A stretch of 64,000 nt of DNA from Variovorax sp. CAN15 (GCF_030462475.1 NZ_JASMRZ010000003.1:128894-192893); one strand, 5' to 3'. Counted from the stretch's first letter, positions 41,950-50,792 are shown. Translations and numbers: made by a program. The notes: generated by a model not told the origin, from the sequence alone.

Positions 41950-43200
41950 TCAGGCCTTCGCCGGCACCAGCGTCAGCAGCGTGATCTCGGAAGGTGCGCC
42001 GAAGCGCTTGGGCGGGCCCCAGTAGCCGGTGCCCCGGCTCACGTAGACCCACATGTCTTGCAGCCGGTGCAGGCCGGCCGTGAAGGGCTGCTGCATCGGC
42101 ACGAACAGGTTCCAAGGAAAGAACTGGCCACCGTGCGTATGGCCCGACAGCTGCAGCTGGTAGCCGGCCGCGGCCGCCAGGGGCGCGCTGCGCGGCTGGT
42201 GCGCGAGCAGCACGCGCGTGTGCACCAGCGGCGGCGCGTCGTGCAGCGCCAGGTGCGGGTCGCTGGCGTGCGCCGCGTCGAAGTGCCCGGCGGTGAAGTC
42301 GGTCACGCCGGCCAGAACCAGCGCGCTTTCGAAAAGCTCCTCGTCGGTCTGCGCGCCGCGCACGTTGCGCGTCTGCAGCACCACGTGCTCGTTGAGCAGC
42401 ACCTTCAGGCCCAGTCGGCGCAGCTCGTCGATCCAGGCATGCGCGCCCGCGTAGTACTCGTGGTTGCCCGTGACCACGAAGGTGCCGTGCCGCGCGCGCA
42501 GCCCGGCCAGCGGCGCGATGTGCTCGCGCAGCTCGGGCACGCTGCCGTCGACCAGGTCGCCGGTGATCGCGATGGCGTCCGCGCCCAGGCGGTTCACCGC
42601 GTCGACGATGCGCTGGATGTAGCTGTTGCGGATCGTCGGCCCCACGTGGATGTCGCTGAGCTGCGCGATGGTGAAGCCTTCGAGCGCCTGCGGCAGGCCG
42701 CGGATCGGCACTTCCACCCGCTTCACGCCGGCCGTGCGGCGCGCGTTCAGGAAGCCGACGACCGAGGTGGCCGTGGCCATCGCCAGCACCGCCAGCGCGC
42801 TCCATGGCAGCAGGGTGCTCCACTGCACCTGGACGCCGCCGACGGCCCCCGCGAGCCAGGCCAGCAGCAGGCCGGCGTCGCGCACCAGCGTGAGCACGAA
42901 CATCGAGGAGAACCAGCCCATGCTGATCAGGCCGGTCCACTTGAGCACGGTGCCGTTTCCAGCGCCCTCGCGAGTACCGCGGCGCGACACGAAGGGCAGC
43001 GGGATGGTCGCCGCAGACACCACCAGCGCGGCGAGCGCCAACGGCCACGCGGGCGTGAGCACGGCCAGCGCGGGCAGCAGGCGCAGCGCGATATAGACGT
43101 GCAACAGCGCGGTCAGGGCGCTCAGGGGACGGATCGGCATCGGGGCAATGGGGTCGGGCACTGCCCGGGACAGGCCATCTGCAAGGCGCATGCCGTGCAT
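41950..43200 (-). CDS. Membrane-associated metallophosphoesterase (YaeI/YkuE-like)
   Basis: A 416-residue protein with four N-terminal hydrophobic segments (residues about 25-165) and a C-terminal calcineurin-like phosphoesterase domain. The metal-binding motifs are complete: LSDIHVG (D-x-H), GDLVDG (GDxxD), GNHEYY (GNHE) and SGHTHGGQF (GHxHGG). Relatives (YkuE, YaeI, LpxH-like) hydrolyse phospholipid or nucleotide substrates. The ATG at 43140 (MPIRPLS) is an alternative start, 20 codons inside. Convergent with the phasin-like gene. Confidence 0.87.
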   Translation of the reverse strand: MHGMRLADGLSRAVPDPIAPMPIRPLSALTALLHVYIALRLLPALAVLTPAWPLALAALVVSAATIPLPFVSRRGTREGAGNGTVLKWTGLISMGWFSSMFVLTLVRDAGLLLAWLAGAVGGVQVQWSTLLPWSALAVLAMATATSVVGFLNARRTAGVKRVEVPIRGLPQALEGFTIAQLSDIHVGPTIRNSYIQRIVDAVNRLGADAIAITGDLVDGSVPELREHIAPLAGLRARHGTFVVTGNHEYYAGAHAWIDELRRLGLKVLLNEHVVLQTRNVRGAQTDEELFESALVLAGVTDFTAGHFDAAHASDPHLALHDAPPLVHTRVLLAHQPRSAPLAAAAGYQLQLSGHTHGGQFFPWNLFVPMQQPFTAGLHRLQDMWVYVSRGTGYWGPPKRFGAPSEITLLTLVPAKA

Positions 43201-43225
43201 TCAAGATACCGCGAGGCGCCTGGGT

Positions 43226-43244
43226 CGCTATTTTTTCTATAGCG
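43226..43244. repeat. GCTAT/ATAGC short hairpin (copy 3)
   Basis: CGCTAT-TTTTTCT-ATAGCG just upstream of the phosphoesterase start, followed by TACAGCGCCCGGATAGC. Same layout as 1582 and 44570. Confidence 0.5.
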
Positions 43245-43333
43245 TACAGCGCCCGGATAGCAAGCCTTGAGGCATGGCCCAATCCTCGGATTGTGCGCCG
43301 GCCGGATGCGCGCCGGTGCTCACTTGCGCGGCG

Positions 43334-43828
43334 CTACTGCACCGTGCGCGTGCCGGCTGAAGCCATGTCGGTGCCGGCGGGCCAGACGAAGGTCGCCTTG
43401 GCCGGCGCACCCTGGAGCACGTGCAGGTCCTGCTTGAGCACCTGGCTGCCGATGCGCGCCTCGACCACGTAGTTGCCCGGGTCCAGCCGCGCCACCATGA
43501 AGGGGCCGCCCGACACCACGTTGTCCAGCAGCGCGGTGCCGCTGCCGTCGCGCACCGTCACGCGGACGTTGGCGGCGAAATCGGCGCCCTTGTGGTCCTT
43601 GATCGCGAATTCGAAGGTGGCGGGCCAGCGCGGGGACACGGTCTCCATCAGCTTGGCCTCGTCGCTGCCGATGCCGCCGCTCATGTATTCGACGCCGTGC
43701 GACATGTAGATCGGCGGGTTCACCGCGGCCTGTGCCGGCGTGAACGCACCGAACAGGACGGCGCCGCAGAACATCGCAGCCGCCAGCGGCCGCATCACGC
43801 GCAGCGAGGATGGGAAACGGGAGTTCAT
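43334..43828 (-). CDS. Exported protein, tandem paralogue 1
   Basis: A 164-residue periplasmic protein. After a signal peptide (PLAAAMFCGAVLFGAFTPAQAA) it reads NPPIYMSHGVEYMSGG, DEAKLMETVSPRWPATFEFAI and a beta-rich region resembling carboxypeptidase-regulatory (Ig-like) folds (VRDGSGTALLDNV, RLDPGNYVVEARIG). The function is unknown. It is clearly homologous to the protein encoded next to it (43936-44457), with the same order of motifs. ATG at 43828, preceded by AAGGACCTGAGC, is chosen over the longer track start. Probably co-transcribed with the paralogue. Confidence 0.75.
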   Translation of the reverse strand: MNSRFPSSLRVMRPLAAAMFCGAVLFGAFTPAQAAVNPPIYMSHGVEYMSGGIGSDEAKLMETVSPRWPATFEFAIKDHKGADFAANVRVTVRDGSGTALLDNVVSGGPFMVARLDPGNYVVEARIGSQVLKQDLHVLQGAPAKATFVWPAGTDMASAGTRTVQ

Positions 43829-43935
43829 GCTCAGGTCCTTTCTTTGCTTTTTCGTCGTGGCAAGAGGCCACGAAGCCACTGTGCGGCGCACGGCTTAGGA
43901 AAGTCTGACCTGATGCCCGCCGCGGCGGGCCGGGC

Positions 43936-44457
43936 TCAGCGGACGCTGGCGGAGGACTGCGCGAGCGTCTGCGCCTGCGGCGGCATCACCGAGGCCATGT
44001 CGAAGTTCGACGGCCACGCGAAGGAGGCGCGCGCCGGCACGCCCGCGATCACGACCATCGTCTGCGTCAGCGTGAGGCCTCCGAGCGTCACGTTCACGTC
44101 GTAGGCGCCCGGATTCAGGCGCGCGAGCATGTAGGGGCTCTTCGATTCCACGCTCATCACCGGCTGGCCGGTGTATTTCTGGCGGATTTCCACCGAGGCC
44201 TTGGCCGGAAAGCCCGGCTGCAGCGCCCCCTTGCCATCGCTGATGCCCAGCTCGATGGTGGCTGCCCAGCGCGGCGAGACCATTTCCATGAACGCGGCCT
44301 CGTCCCTGGCGGCGCCGCCGCACATGTATTCGATGCCCTGCGCCATCTGGATGGGCGGGTTGGTGAACGCGTGGGCCGTGCCCATGGCCCCGAGGAATGC
44401 TGCTGTGCCGCCCAATACCAGCGCGGCCAATGGCCGGCGGAGACGCTTAGGGTTCAT
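43936..44457 (-). CDS. Exported protein, tandem paralogue 2
   Basis: A 173-residue periplasmic protein with a signal peptide (PLAALVLGGTAAFLGAMGTAHA). The mature part mirrors paralogue 1: NPPIQMAQGIEYMCGG, DEAAFMEMVSPRWAATIELGI, and an Ig-like core (RLNPGAYDVNVTLGG, PARASFAWPSNFDMAS). Both keep an adjacent ...EYM-x-GG motif, here with a Cys. No known family function; the pair arose by local duplication. Transcribed leftward just ahead of paralogue 1. Confidence 0.75.
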   Translation of the reverse strand: MNPKRLRRPLAALVLGGTAAFLGAMGTAHAFTNPPIQMAQGIEYMCGGAARDEAAFMEMVSPRWAATIELGISDGKGALQPGFPAKASVEIRQKYTGQPVMSVESKSPYMLARLNPGAYDVNVTLGGLTLTQTMVVIAGVPARASFAWPSNFDMASVMPPQAQTLAQSSASVR

Positions 44458-44569
44458 TGCTGTGTGGTCCTCGATCTTGCGTGACGTGAAATCCGTCGGG
44501 GATTTTGCTTAGCAAGAGTCGGGCTAGATATAGCGTTTACGAGGAACGATCCGCGGATCGGAACTGAAT

Positions 44570-44586
44570 GCTATTGTTTTCATAGC
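44570..44586. repeat. GCTAT/ATAGC short hairpin (copy 4)
   Basis: GCTAT-TGTTTTC-ATAGC, 4 bp left of the palindrome at 44590. Same pattern as at 1582 and 43226. Confidence 0.45.
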
Positions 44587-44589
44587 TGA

Positions 44590-44614
44590 TGACGGCCATG
44601 TGACATGGCCGTCA
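44590..44614. other. Perfect 12-bp-arm palindrome
   Basis: Arms TGACGGCCATGT and ACATGGCCGTCA around a single G. It has no T-tract, so it is more likely a protein-binding site or repeat relic than a terminator. Confidence 0.6.
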
Positions 44615-45038
44615 CCCGGTTTCGGCGGCTCGGCTCAGGAAAACCCTGATCGGCGGCTTCACGGCGCCTTCGGCGACGGTCGCACGGCGAACGCCTACAA
44701 CGGTGCACGCCGGCGCGCTGATCGGGCGCGCGGCGAGCGGCACCGGCGGGATCGCCCGGCTGACGCGGCAGATGCAGCGCGTGCTGGAAAGGCAGTTCAG
44801 CCCCGGCTGCGCCCGTACCGGCAACCGTGCGGGCAACGGCACCGACGCGACGTGATCCGACCTGAGGTGGCCTCGCCTGTCGATGGCGCTGCCGTGCGCA
44901 GCGCTTCGACGAGCGTGAGCGTGTTCCGCACCCGTGGGGCGTGTCGCCGCGCGGCGGCAGGGATGTTCGCGGCGCCATATGCTCGGCGCTCCAGAACAAC
45001 AAGCCCCGTCCCGGCCGCCGCCGCGCGACGACCCACCG

Positions 45039-45932
45039 ATGCAACCGACCGGAACCCTGCGCGGCATCGCCGCGATGCTGTTGGCCTGCGCCTTCTTCGC
45101 CTGCATGGACGCCATGCTCAAGACCCTGGCCGGCCACTACCCGCCGCTGCAGGTGACGGCGCTGCGCGGCCTGACCGCCCTGCCTCTGGTGTGCCTGTAC
45201 ATCGCCTGGCGGCGCGAGGCGGGCGGCGTCTTCAACCGCCGGCTGCGCTGGCGGCTGCACCTGCTGCGCGCCACGCTCAACATGGCGATGCTCGTGCTCT
45301 TCGTGCACGGCCTGAAGACGCTGGGGCTGGCCGAAGCCTACACGCTCACCTTCATCGCGCCGCTGCTGATGGTGCTCATCGCGGTGCCGATGCTGGGCGA
45401 ATCGATCCTGCCGCGGCACTGGGTCGCCATCGGGCTGGGCTTCGCGGGCGTCGTGATCGCGCTGCGGCCCGAGCAGGACGCCTTTCTCGCGCCGGGCGCG
45501 CTCGCGATCCTGGTGGCGGCGGTCTGCTATGCGCTGTCGAACATGCTGGGCCGGCTCATCAGCCGCACCGAGCCGAGCGCCGCGCTGGTCTTCTGGACCA
45601 CCGCCGGCATGGCGTTGGGCGGCAGCCTGCTGTCGGCGCCGCAATGGGTGCCGATCCAGCCGCAGCACACCTGGGTGCTCGCGGGCCTGGCCCTGAGCGG
45701 CTTCCTGGGCCAGCTCGCCATTGCAGAGGCGTTCCGCCATGGGCAGGCCGCCGCCATCGCTCCATTCGAATACAGCGCCCTGGCCTGGGGGCTCCTGATC
45801 GACTGGCTGTTCTGGAACGCCGCGCCCGATGCATGGACGCTGGGCGGCGGCGCGCTGATCATCGCGAGCGGGCTGTGGCTGGCGCGAAGCGAGGCGCCGA
45901 GATCAGGAACACAGGAGCGGCGCGCGGCCTGA
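45039..45932 (+). CDS. EamA/DMT-superfamily transporter
   Basis: A 297-residue inner-membrane protein with ten predicted helices in two EamA repeats (LLACAFFACMDAMLKTLAG and LRGLTALPLVCLYIAW in the first; GALAILVAAVCYALSNMLGRLI and WVLAGLALSGFLGQLAIAEAF in the second). Members export or exchange amino acids, purines or other metabolites; the substrate cannot be inferred. ATG at 45039 gives the family N-terminus. Convergent with gntR; the stops are 16 bp apart. Confidence 0.9.
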   Translation: MQPTGTLRGIAAMLLACAFFACMDAMLKTLAGHYPPLQVTALRGLTALPLVCLYIAWRREAGGVFNRRLRWRLHLLRATLNMAMLVLFVHGLKTLGLAEAYTLTFIAPLLMVLIAVPMLGESILPRHWVAIGLGFAGVVIALRPEQDAFLAPGALAILVAAVCYALSNMLGRLISRTEPSAALVFWTTAGMALGGSLLSAPQWVPIQPQHTWVLAGLALSGFLGQLAIAEAFRHGQAAAIAPFEYSALAWGLLIDWLFWNAAPDAWTLGGGALIIASGLWLARSEAPRSGTQERRAA

Positions 45933-45948
45933 GCCGCCCGCCTGCCGA

Positions 45949-46635
45949 TCACTCGATCAGCGCGCGCTTCACGTCTTCCTGCAGGCTGCGCAGGTGATCG
46001 CGCATGGCCACGCGCGCGCGTTCGGCGTCTCGTGCGCGCAGCGCGCGGATGATCTCGCCGTGCTCGTCGTGGTTCTCCGAATGCCTGTGCAGCGGGCTGT
46101 GCAGGCGGAAGAGCCGTGCGTTGACGCGAAGCTCCTCCACCAGCCGCGGGAACACGACGTTGCCGCTGGCCCTGGCGATCAGCAGGTGGAAGCGGTCGTC
46201 GAAGTGCCAGTGCTCGGTCTCGCTGTGCTCGCCGCCGCCCAGCGTCGCGATGTCGGCCTCCAGCGCGTCGATCTCCGCGTCGGTGATCTTGCCCACCGCC
46301 AGTGCGATGGCCTCGCACTCGATGACCTCGCGCGCGCGCATGCAGTCGAAGTATTCCTTGGTGCCTAGCGCGCGCACGGCGTAGGAGCGCGCATCGCGCC
46401 GCACCAGCAGCCCCTCGCCCGCCAGCCGCACCAGCGCTTCGCGCATGGGCGTGCGCGAGATGCGCAGGTCTTCCGCCAGCCGTGCCTCCTGCAGCGGGCT
46501 GCCGGCCGATATCTGGCGATCGAGGATGAGGGTGCGCAGCCGGTCGTAGGCCTGTTCGGCCAGGCTGGCGGAGCGCACCTCCAGGGGGGCGATCGTGATG
46601 GTGGCGGGCTGCGTGGGGCTGGGAAGGCTGGGCAT
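45949..46635 (-). CDS. GntR-family regulator (FadR/FCD subfamily)
   Basis: A 228-residue repressor. The N-terminal winged helix is SLAEQAYDRLRTLILDRQIS, LAEDLRISRTPMREALVRLAGEGLL; the C-terminal all-helical FCD domain has the metal/ligand-binding residues in FHLLIARASGN and HDEHGEIIRALRARD. It is the last gene of the leftward catabolic operon, so it probably controls the whole locus by binding the GTATAC repeats between the two divergent operons. Ligand likely the pathway substrate or an intermediate. Confidence 0.92.
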   Translation of the reverse strand: MPSLPSPTQPATITIAPLEVRSASLAEQAYDRLRTLILDRQISAGSPLQEARLAEDLRISRTPMREALVRLAGEGLLVRRDARSYAVRALGTKEYFDCMRAREVIECEAIALAVGKITDAEIDALEADIATLGGGEHSETEHWHFDDRFHLLIARASGNVVFPRLVEELRVNARLFRLHSPLHRHSENHDEHGEIIRALRARDAERARVAMRDHLRSLQEDVKRALIE

Positions 46636-46707
46636 GCGGGGATGGGCGAAAGCCGCGAGGGCGGGTGAGCTTAGCAGGGCCGGCCGGGCGCGCTCAGGGC
46701 CATTCTT

Positions 46708-48162
46708 TCAGAGCCATTTGTCCAGCGGATTGCCGTCGTTGGGCGCGCGCGGCCGCAGGCACGGAAGGAACTGGCCGGAGCCGGGCTCGGCCTGGAACAC
46801 GCCGTCCTGCCACACGACGCGCCCGCGCGAGACGGTCAGGCCGGGCCAGGCGCGCAGCCGCATGCCCTCGTAGGGGGTGTAGTCGGCGTCGTGGTGGAGC
46901 ATGTCGTTGGACAGCAGCTTCCCCTGGCCCTCGGGGAACATGTCCCACACCACGAAGTCGGCGTCGCTGCCCACGGCGATGGTGCCCTTGCGCGGGTACA
47001 GGCCGTACAGGCGCGCCGGGTTCGTGGCGGTGAGCTCGACGAAGCGGTGGATGTCGATGCGCCCCTTGAGCACGCCTTCGCTCATGAGCAGCGGCAGGCG
47101 CGTTTCCACGCCTGGGATGCCGTTGGGGATGCGGTCGAAGGAGGCGTTGTCGCCGGCCACGCGCTTGCCGTCGCTGCCGTTCATGTTGAAGGGCGCATGG
47201 TCGGAAGAGACGATGGTGAAGAGCCCGCTCGACAGCCCGTTCCAGATGAACTGCTGGTTCGCCTTGTCGCGCGGCGGCGGGCTGCAGATGCAGCGCGCGC
47301 CGTGCATCGGGTCGTCGGGGTCGATGCCCAGGTCCTCGGCGCTCAGGAACAGGTATTGCGGGCAGGTCTCGGCGTGGATGGGCAGCCCGCGTCCGCGCGC
47401 CCAGTGGATCTGCTCGACGGCCTCGCGGCCCGAGACGTGGACGATCAGGATGGGCGTGTCGACCAGTTCCGCCAGCGCGATGGCGCGGTGCGTGGCCTCG
47501 CGCTCCACCGCCATCGGCCGCGAGCTGGAGTGGTAGCGCGGCGCGGTGAGGCCTGCGTCGAGCAGCTGCTCGGTGAGCCAGGCGATGCAGTCGCTGTTCT
47601 CGGCGTGGATCATCGTCATCGCGCCGTGTCGGCGGGCGGTGGCCAGCACCTCGATGATCTGGCGGTCGTCCAGCTTCAGGTCGTCGTAGGTCATGTAGAT
47701 CTTGAAGGAGGTGTAGCCCTTCTCGATCAAGGCGGGCAGCTCGCGCTGCGTCACGTCGCGCGTGGCGTCGGCCACGATCAGGTGGAAGGCGTAGTCGATC
47801 ACCGCCTTGCCCTCGGCGCGGCGGTGGTAGTCGTCGACGGCCTCCTGCACGCTGCGGCCCTTCTGCTGCGCGGCGAAGGGCAGCACGGTGGTGGTGCCGC
47901 CGCATGCGGCCGAGCGGGTGCCTGAGAGGAAGTCGTCGGCGAAGCGCGAGCCGTCGCTGGTGGGCTGGTCGAAGTGGCAGTGGCCGTCGACGCCGCCGGG
48001 CGTGACCAGCCGGCCGCGCGCGTCGATCTCGCGCGCGGCGCCGGCGTCGAGCCCCTGCGCGATGGCGCAGATGCGCCCGTCGCGCACGCCGATGTCGGCG
48101 GTGTAGCGGTCGCCGGCGGTGGCGATGTCTGCGTTGCGCAGGATCAGGTCGTAGGTGCTCAT
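46708..48162 (-). CDS. Dihydropyrimidinase/D-hydantoinase
   Basis: A 484-residue amidohydrolase of the cyclic amidase group. Metal ligands are visible in VDGHCHFDQP (two His), the carboxylated Lys in SFKIYMTYDD, His in MIHAENSD and VHVSGREA, and Asp in SSDHAPFN. The length suits dihydropyrimidinase and hydantoinase. It opens cyclic amides such as dihydropyrimidines or 5-substituted hydantoins to N-carbamoyl products. Its position beside an amino-acid transporter and dehydrogenase favours a hydantoin or lactam of an amino acid. Not accompanied by the usual pyrimidine-degradation genes. ATG at 48162. Confidence 0.9.
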   Translation of the reverse strand: MSTYDLILRNADIATAGDRYTADIGVRDGRICAIAQGLDAGAAREIDARGRLVTPGGVDGHCHFDQPTSDGSRFADDFLSGTRSAACGGTTTVLPFAAQQKGRSVQEAVDDYHRRAEGKAVIDYAFHLIVADATRDVTQRELPALIEKGYTSFKIYMTYDDLKLDDRQIIEVLATARRHGAMTMIHAENSDCIAWLTEQLLDAGLTAPRYHSSSRPMAVEREATHRAIALAELVDTPILIVHVSGREAVEQIHWARGRGLPIHAETCPQYLFLSAEDLGIDPDDPMHGARCICSPPPRDKANQQFIWNGLSSGLFTIVSSDHAPFNMNGSDGKRVAGDNASFDRIPNGIPGVETRLPLLMSEGVLKGRIDIHRFVELTATNPARLYGLYPRKGTIAVGSDADFVVWDMFPEGQGKLLSNDMLHHDADYTPYEGMRLRAWPGLTVSRGRVVWQDGVFQAEPGSGQFLPCLRPRAPNDGNPLDKWL

Positions 48163-48178
48163 TGGGCTTTCGTCCTCT

Positions 48179-48901
48179 TTAGCGCTGCTCGAGCGCGGGC
48201 TCCGCAGGCACCACCGGCGCCGCAGCGGCATTGCCGTAGGCGCGGCCGTAGTGGCGCTCGATGCGGCGCTGGATGAAGTCCCAGGCGGTGGTCATGAGCA
48301 GGTAGTAGATGGCGGCGACGATGAAGAGCTCGAGCACCATGAACTTCTCCTGGATCAGCACCTGGGTGCGGCGCAGCAGCTCCTCCATCGAGATCACCGA
48401 GGTGATCGATGTGGTCTTGAGCAGGCCGTTGATGCTGTTGCCCAGCGTCGGCACGATCAGGCGCATGGCCTGCGGCAGCACGATGTAGCGCATGGTCTGC
48501 GCGCTGCTGAAGCCCACGGCGCGCGCGGCGTTGGTCTGCCCGGCGGAGATCGACTGGATGCCGCCGCGCACGATCTCGGCGAGGTAGGCCGCCTCGTTGA
48601 GGATCAGGCCCAGCAGCGCCGACTCGATCACCGAGAGCTTCAGCCCCAGCTGCGGCAGCCCCGTGAAGATGATGATGAGCTGCACCAGCAGCGGCGTGCC
48701 GCGGAACACCCAGATGTAGAAGTGCGCCGGCGCCGACAGCCAGCGGTGGCTGGACAGGCGGGCCAGGGCCAGCGCGCAGCCCACCACCAGCCCGCCCGCG
48801 ATCGCCGCGAGCGTGAGCCACAGCGTGGTCACCGCGCCGCTGAGGATGTACGGATTGAACAGGTAGTCGAAGAAGCCCGACCAGCTCCAGCCTTGTCCCA
48901 T
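48179..48901 (-). CDS. Polar amino acid ABC transporter permease
   Basis: A 240-residue inner-membrane permease of the His/Glu/Gln-type family. It has about five hydrophobic segments and the EAA loop containing GFSSAQTMRYIVLPQAMRL. FRGTPLLVQL and LNEAAYLAEIVRGGI are also family hallmarks. It works with the binding protein encoded just upstream and the ATPase of the divergent operon (55103-55837). A single permease gene implies a homodimer. Confidence 0.93.
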   Translation of the reverse strand: MGQGWSWSGFFDYLFNPYILSGAVTTLWLTLAAIAGGLVVGCALALARLSSHRWLSAPAHFYIWVFRGTPLLVQLIIIFTGLPQLGLKLSVIESALLGLILNEAAYLAEIVRGGIQSISAGQTNAARAVGFSSAQTMRYIVLPQAMRLIVPTLGNSINGLLKTTSITSVISMEELLRRTQVLIQEKFMVLELFIVAAIYYLLMTTAWDFIQRRIERHYGRAYGNAAAAPVVPAEPALEQR

Positions 48902-48953
48902 GGAAGTTTCCTTCGCTTGCTTGCTCTATGGTGATGCGGACGGCGGCACGCCC

Positions 48954-49787
48954 TCAGCTCGCCGGGCCCTTGACCGTCACGGCGCCGTCGGCGGCCTTCA
49001 CGCCGTACTGGTCGAACAGCTTCTGGAAGCTGCCATCGGCCTTCATGTCGTTCATGACCTTGGCCATCGCGGCGGCCAGGTCCTTGTTGCGCGCGGCCAG
49101 TGCGACCGGCGTGGGGAACAGACCGTGCAGCACGCGCTCGAAGTCGCCGCGCTTCTGGTATTCGGCGCCGGTCGAGTCGATGGACAGCGCCACTTCCACC
49201 TGGCCTGCGCGCAGCGCCTGGAAGGCCATCGCGAAGTTCTCGAAGGTGCGGATGGTCATGCCCTTCATGCCCTTGTCGGTGAGCTGCTTGTCGAGCTCGC
49301 GCGCCTTGCGCTCCTCGAAGCCGCCGAGCTCCACGCCGATGCTCTTGCCCGAGAGGTCCTCGGGCTTCGTGATCTTCAGCGGGTTGCCCTTGGCGGCGCT
49401 GATGCTGATGGCCTGGTCTTCGTAGACCAGCATCTGCATGAGCTTGGCGCGCTCGTCGGTGAAGAAGATGCCGGTGTTGATGACGTCCCAGCGGCCGGCC
49501 TGCAGGCCGGGGATCATGGCCGAGAACTCGATGCGCACGTACTCGGGCGTGAGGCACAGGCGCTTGGCGATCTGCTCGCCCAGCTCCACGCGCATGCCCT
49601 TGAGCGCGCCGGTCTGGTCGACGAACTGCATCGGCGGCAGCGTCGGGTTCACCGACATGGTCAGCGTGCCCTTCTTGACGAGGGCCGAGTCGGGCACGGG
49701 CGACTTGCAGGCCTGCTGCGCGTTCGCGGCGCCAGCGCAGGAGATGAAGAGTGCCGTTGCCGACGCGAGAGCGGGGAGCAGTTTCAT
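48954..49787 (-). CDS. ABC transporter substrate-binding protein (polar amino acid type)
   Basis: A 277-residue periplasmic binding protein. A signal peptide (LLPALASATALFISCAGAANA) precedes the class II SBP fold (GTLTMSVNPTLPPMQFVDQTGALKG, DVINTGIFFTDERA, GKSIGVELGGFEE). Two extra Cys (QQAC and RLCLT) may form a disulfide. Binds the substrate of the locus, probably an amino acid or derivative. ATG at 49787 starts the signal peptide. Part of the leftward operon with permease and hydantoinase genes. Confidence 0.92.
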   Translation of the reverse strand: MKLLPALASATALFISCAGAANAQQACKSPVPDSALVKKGTLTMSVNPTLPPMQFVDQTGALKGMRVELGEQIAKRLCLTPEYVRIEFSAMIPGLQAGRWDVINTGIFFTDERAKLMQMLVYEDQAISISAAKGNPLKITKPEDLSGKSIGVELGGFEERKARELDKQLTDKGMKGMTIRTFENFAMAFQALRAGQVEVALSIDSTGAEYQKRGDFERVLHGLFPTPVALAARNKDLAAAMAKVMNDMKADGSFQKLFDQYGVKAADGAVTVKGPAS

Positions 49788-49857
49788 GGTGTGGTCCTTG
49801 AGGAAGGGATCGAGGCGACGAGGTGGGGAAAAGGAGAACGAGGTGCCGGCGGCCGCT

Positions 49858-50754
49858 TCAGGCGCGGATCGAGTCCAGCAGTTCGAGGCGCGCGAGCTCG
49901 CGGCGCAGGTCGGCGGCGTCGGCATCGGGCAGCGGCAGGCGCGGGGCGCGGGGCTTGCCGACGGGCAGGCCCATCATCGACAGGCCGTCCTTGGAGGCCG
50001 CGACATAGCGGTGGCCGCCGACCCAGCGCACGATCGGCAGCATCTTCCTGTAGAGCGCGAGCGCGGCGGGCATGTCGCGCTCGTCGGCCACCAGCTCGAA
50101 CAGGCGCGCCGACATCTTCGGAATGAGGTTGGAGCACACGGCCACCCAGCCTTGCGCGCCGAGCCAGAACGACTCGTAGCCCAGGATGCCGGCGAACACG
50201 GTCATGCGGTCGCCGCACAGCTCGATGATGTCGCGCACGCGGGTGACCTCGAGCGTCGACTCCTTGATGTACTTGCAGTTGTCGATGCGCGAGAGGCGCG
50301 CCACCAGTTCGGGCTTGAGGTCGACGTTGGCGGTGGCCGGGTTGTTGTAGACCATGATCGGAATGCCGATCGCCTCGCCCACCTTGCGGTAGTGCTCGAA
50401 CAGCTCGTCGTCGGTGGGCGTGCTGTAGAAGGGCGGAATGATCATGACGCCGTCGGCGCCCATGTTCTCGGCCTCGCGGCTCAGCCGCACGCACTCGTCG
50501 GTCCACTCCGCGCCGGTGCCGATCAAGACCGGCACGCGTTTTGCAGCGGTGCTCACGCAGGTTTCGATCACCAGCTGGCGCTCGTCGGGCGTCAGCGAGA
50601 GGAACTCACCGGTGCTCCCCAGGGGGATCAGCCCGTGGATGCCTTCCTCGATTTGCCAGTTGACCAGCTTCTTGAGCGCAGGCACGTCCACGTGCTTGCC
50701 GTCGGCGGTCATGGGGGTGATGAGCACCGTATAGGTGCCGCGGAACGCTGTCAT
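49858..50754 (-). CDS. DHDPS/N-acetylneuraminate lyase family aldolase or dehydratase
   Basis: A 298-residue TIM-barrel class I aldolase-fold enzyme. The Schiff-base Lys is in CKYIKEST, the catalytic Tyr in IMVYNNPAT, and the carboxylate-binding loop is LGSTGEFLSL. The family includes DapA, NanA, 2-keto-3-deoxy-acid aldolases and pyrroline-4-hydroxy-2-carboxylate deaminase. The neighbouring opine-oxidase-like fused dehydrogenase and transporter argue for a catabolic role, for example on a 2-oxo acid or a hydroxyproline-type intermediate. Real dapA would sit with lysine genes. First gene of the leftward operon; ATG at 50754. Confidence 0.88.
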   Translation of the reverse strand: MTAFRGTYTVLITPMTADGKHVDVPALKKLVNWQIEEGIHGLIPLGSTGEFLSLTPDERQLVIETCVSTAAKRVPVLIGTGAEWTDECVRLSREAENMGADGVMIIPPFYSTPTDDELFEHYRKVGEAIGIPIMVYNNPATANVDLKPELVARLSRIDNCKYIKESTLEVTRVRDIIELCGDRMTVFAGILGYESFWLGAQGWVAVCSNLIPKMSARLFELVADERDMPAALALYRKMLPIVRWVGGHRYVAASKDGLSMMGLPVGKPRAPRLPLPDADAADLRRELARLELLDSIRA

Positions 50755-50792
50755 GGGCAGTCCTTGGGAAAAATTCGGGCGATTCGGTATAT

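Larger units (their letters stand above)
44458..45038. other. Intergenic region upstream of the EamA gene
   Basis: A 581-bp gap between the divergent paralogue 2 and EamA genes. It contains a GCTAT-type hairpin at 44570 and a perfect palindrome at 44590-44614. Minus-strand ORF 44612-45121 has Cys/Arg-rich, low-quality composition and no family resemblance, so I do not call it. Nothing else is recognisable; a decayed gene is possible. Confidence 0.5.

Noticed and set aside
44612-45121. 169-aa minus-strand ORF upstream of the EamA gene
   Set aside because: Cys/Arg-rich composition, no domain, and it overlaps the EamA start; treated as non-coding or decayed DNA.
49858-50754. Assigning the DHDPS-family gene as dapA
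   Set aside because: Catabolic neighbours and operator control do not fit lysine biosynthesis; the family contains many other lyases.
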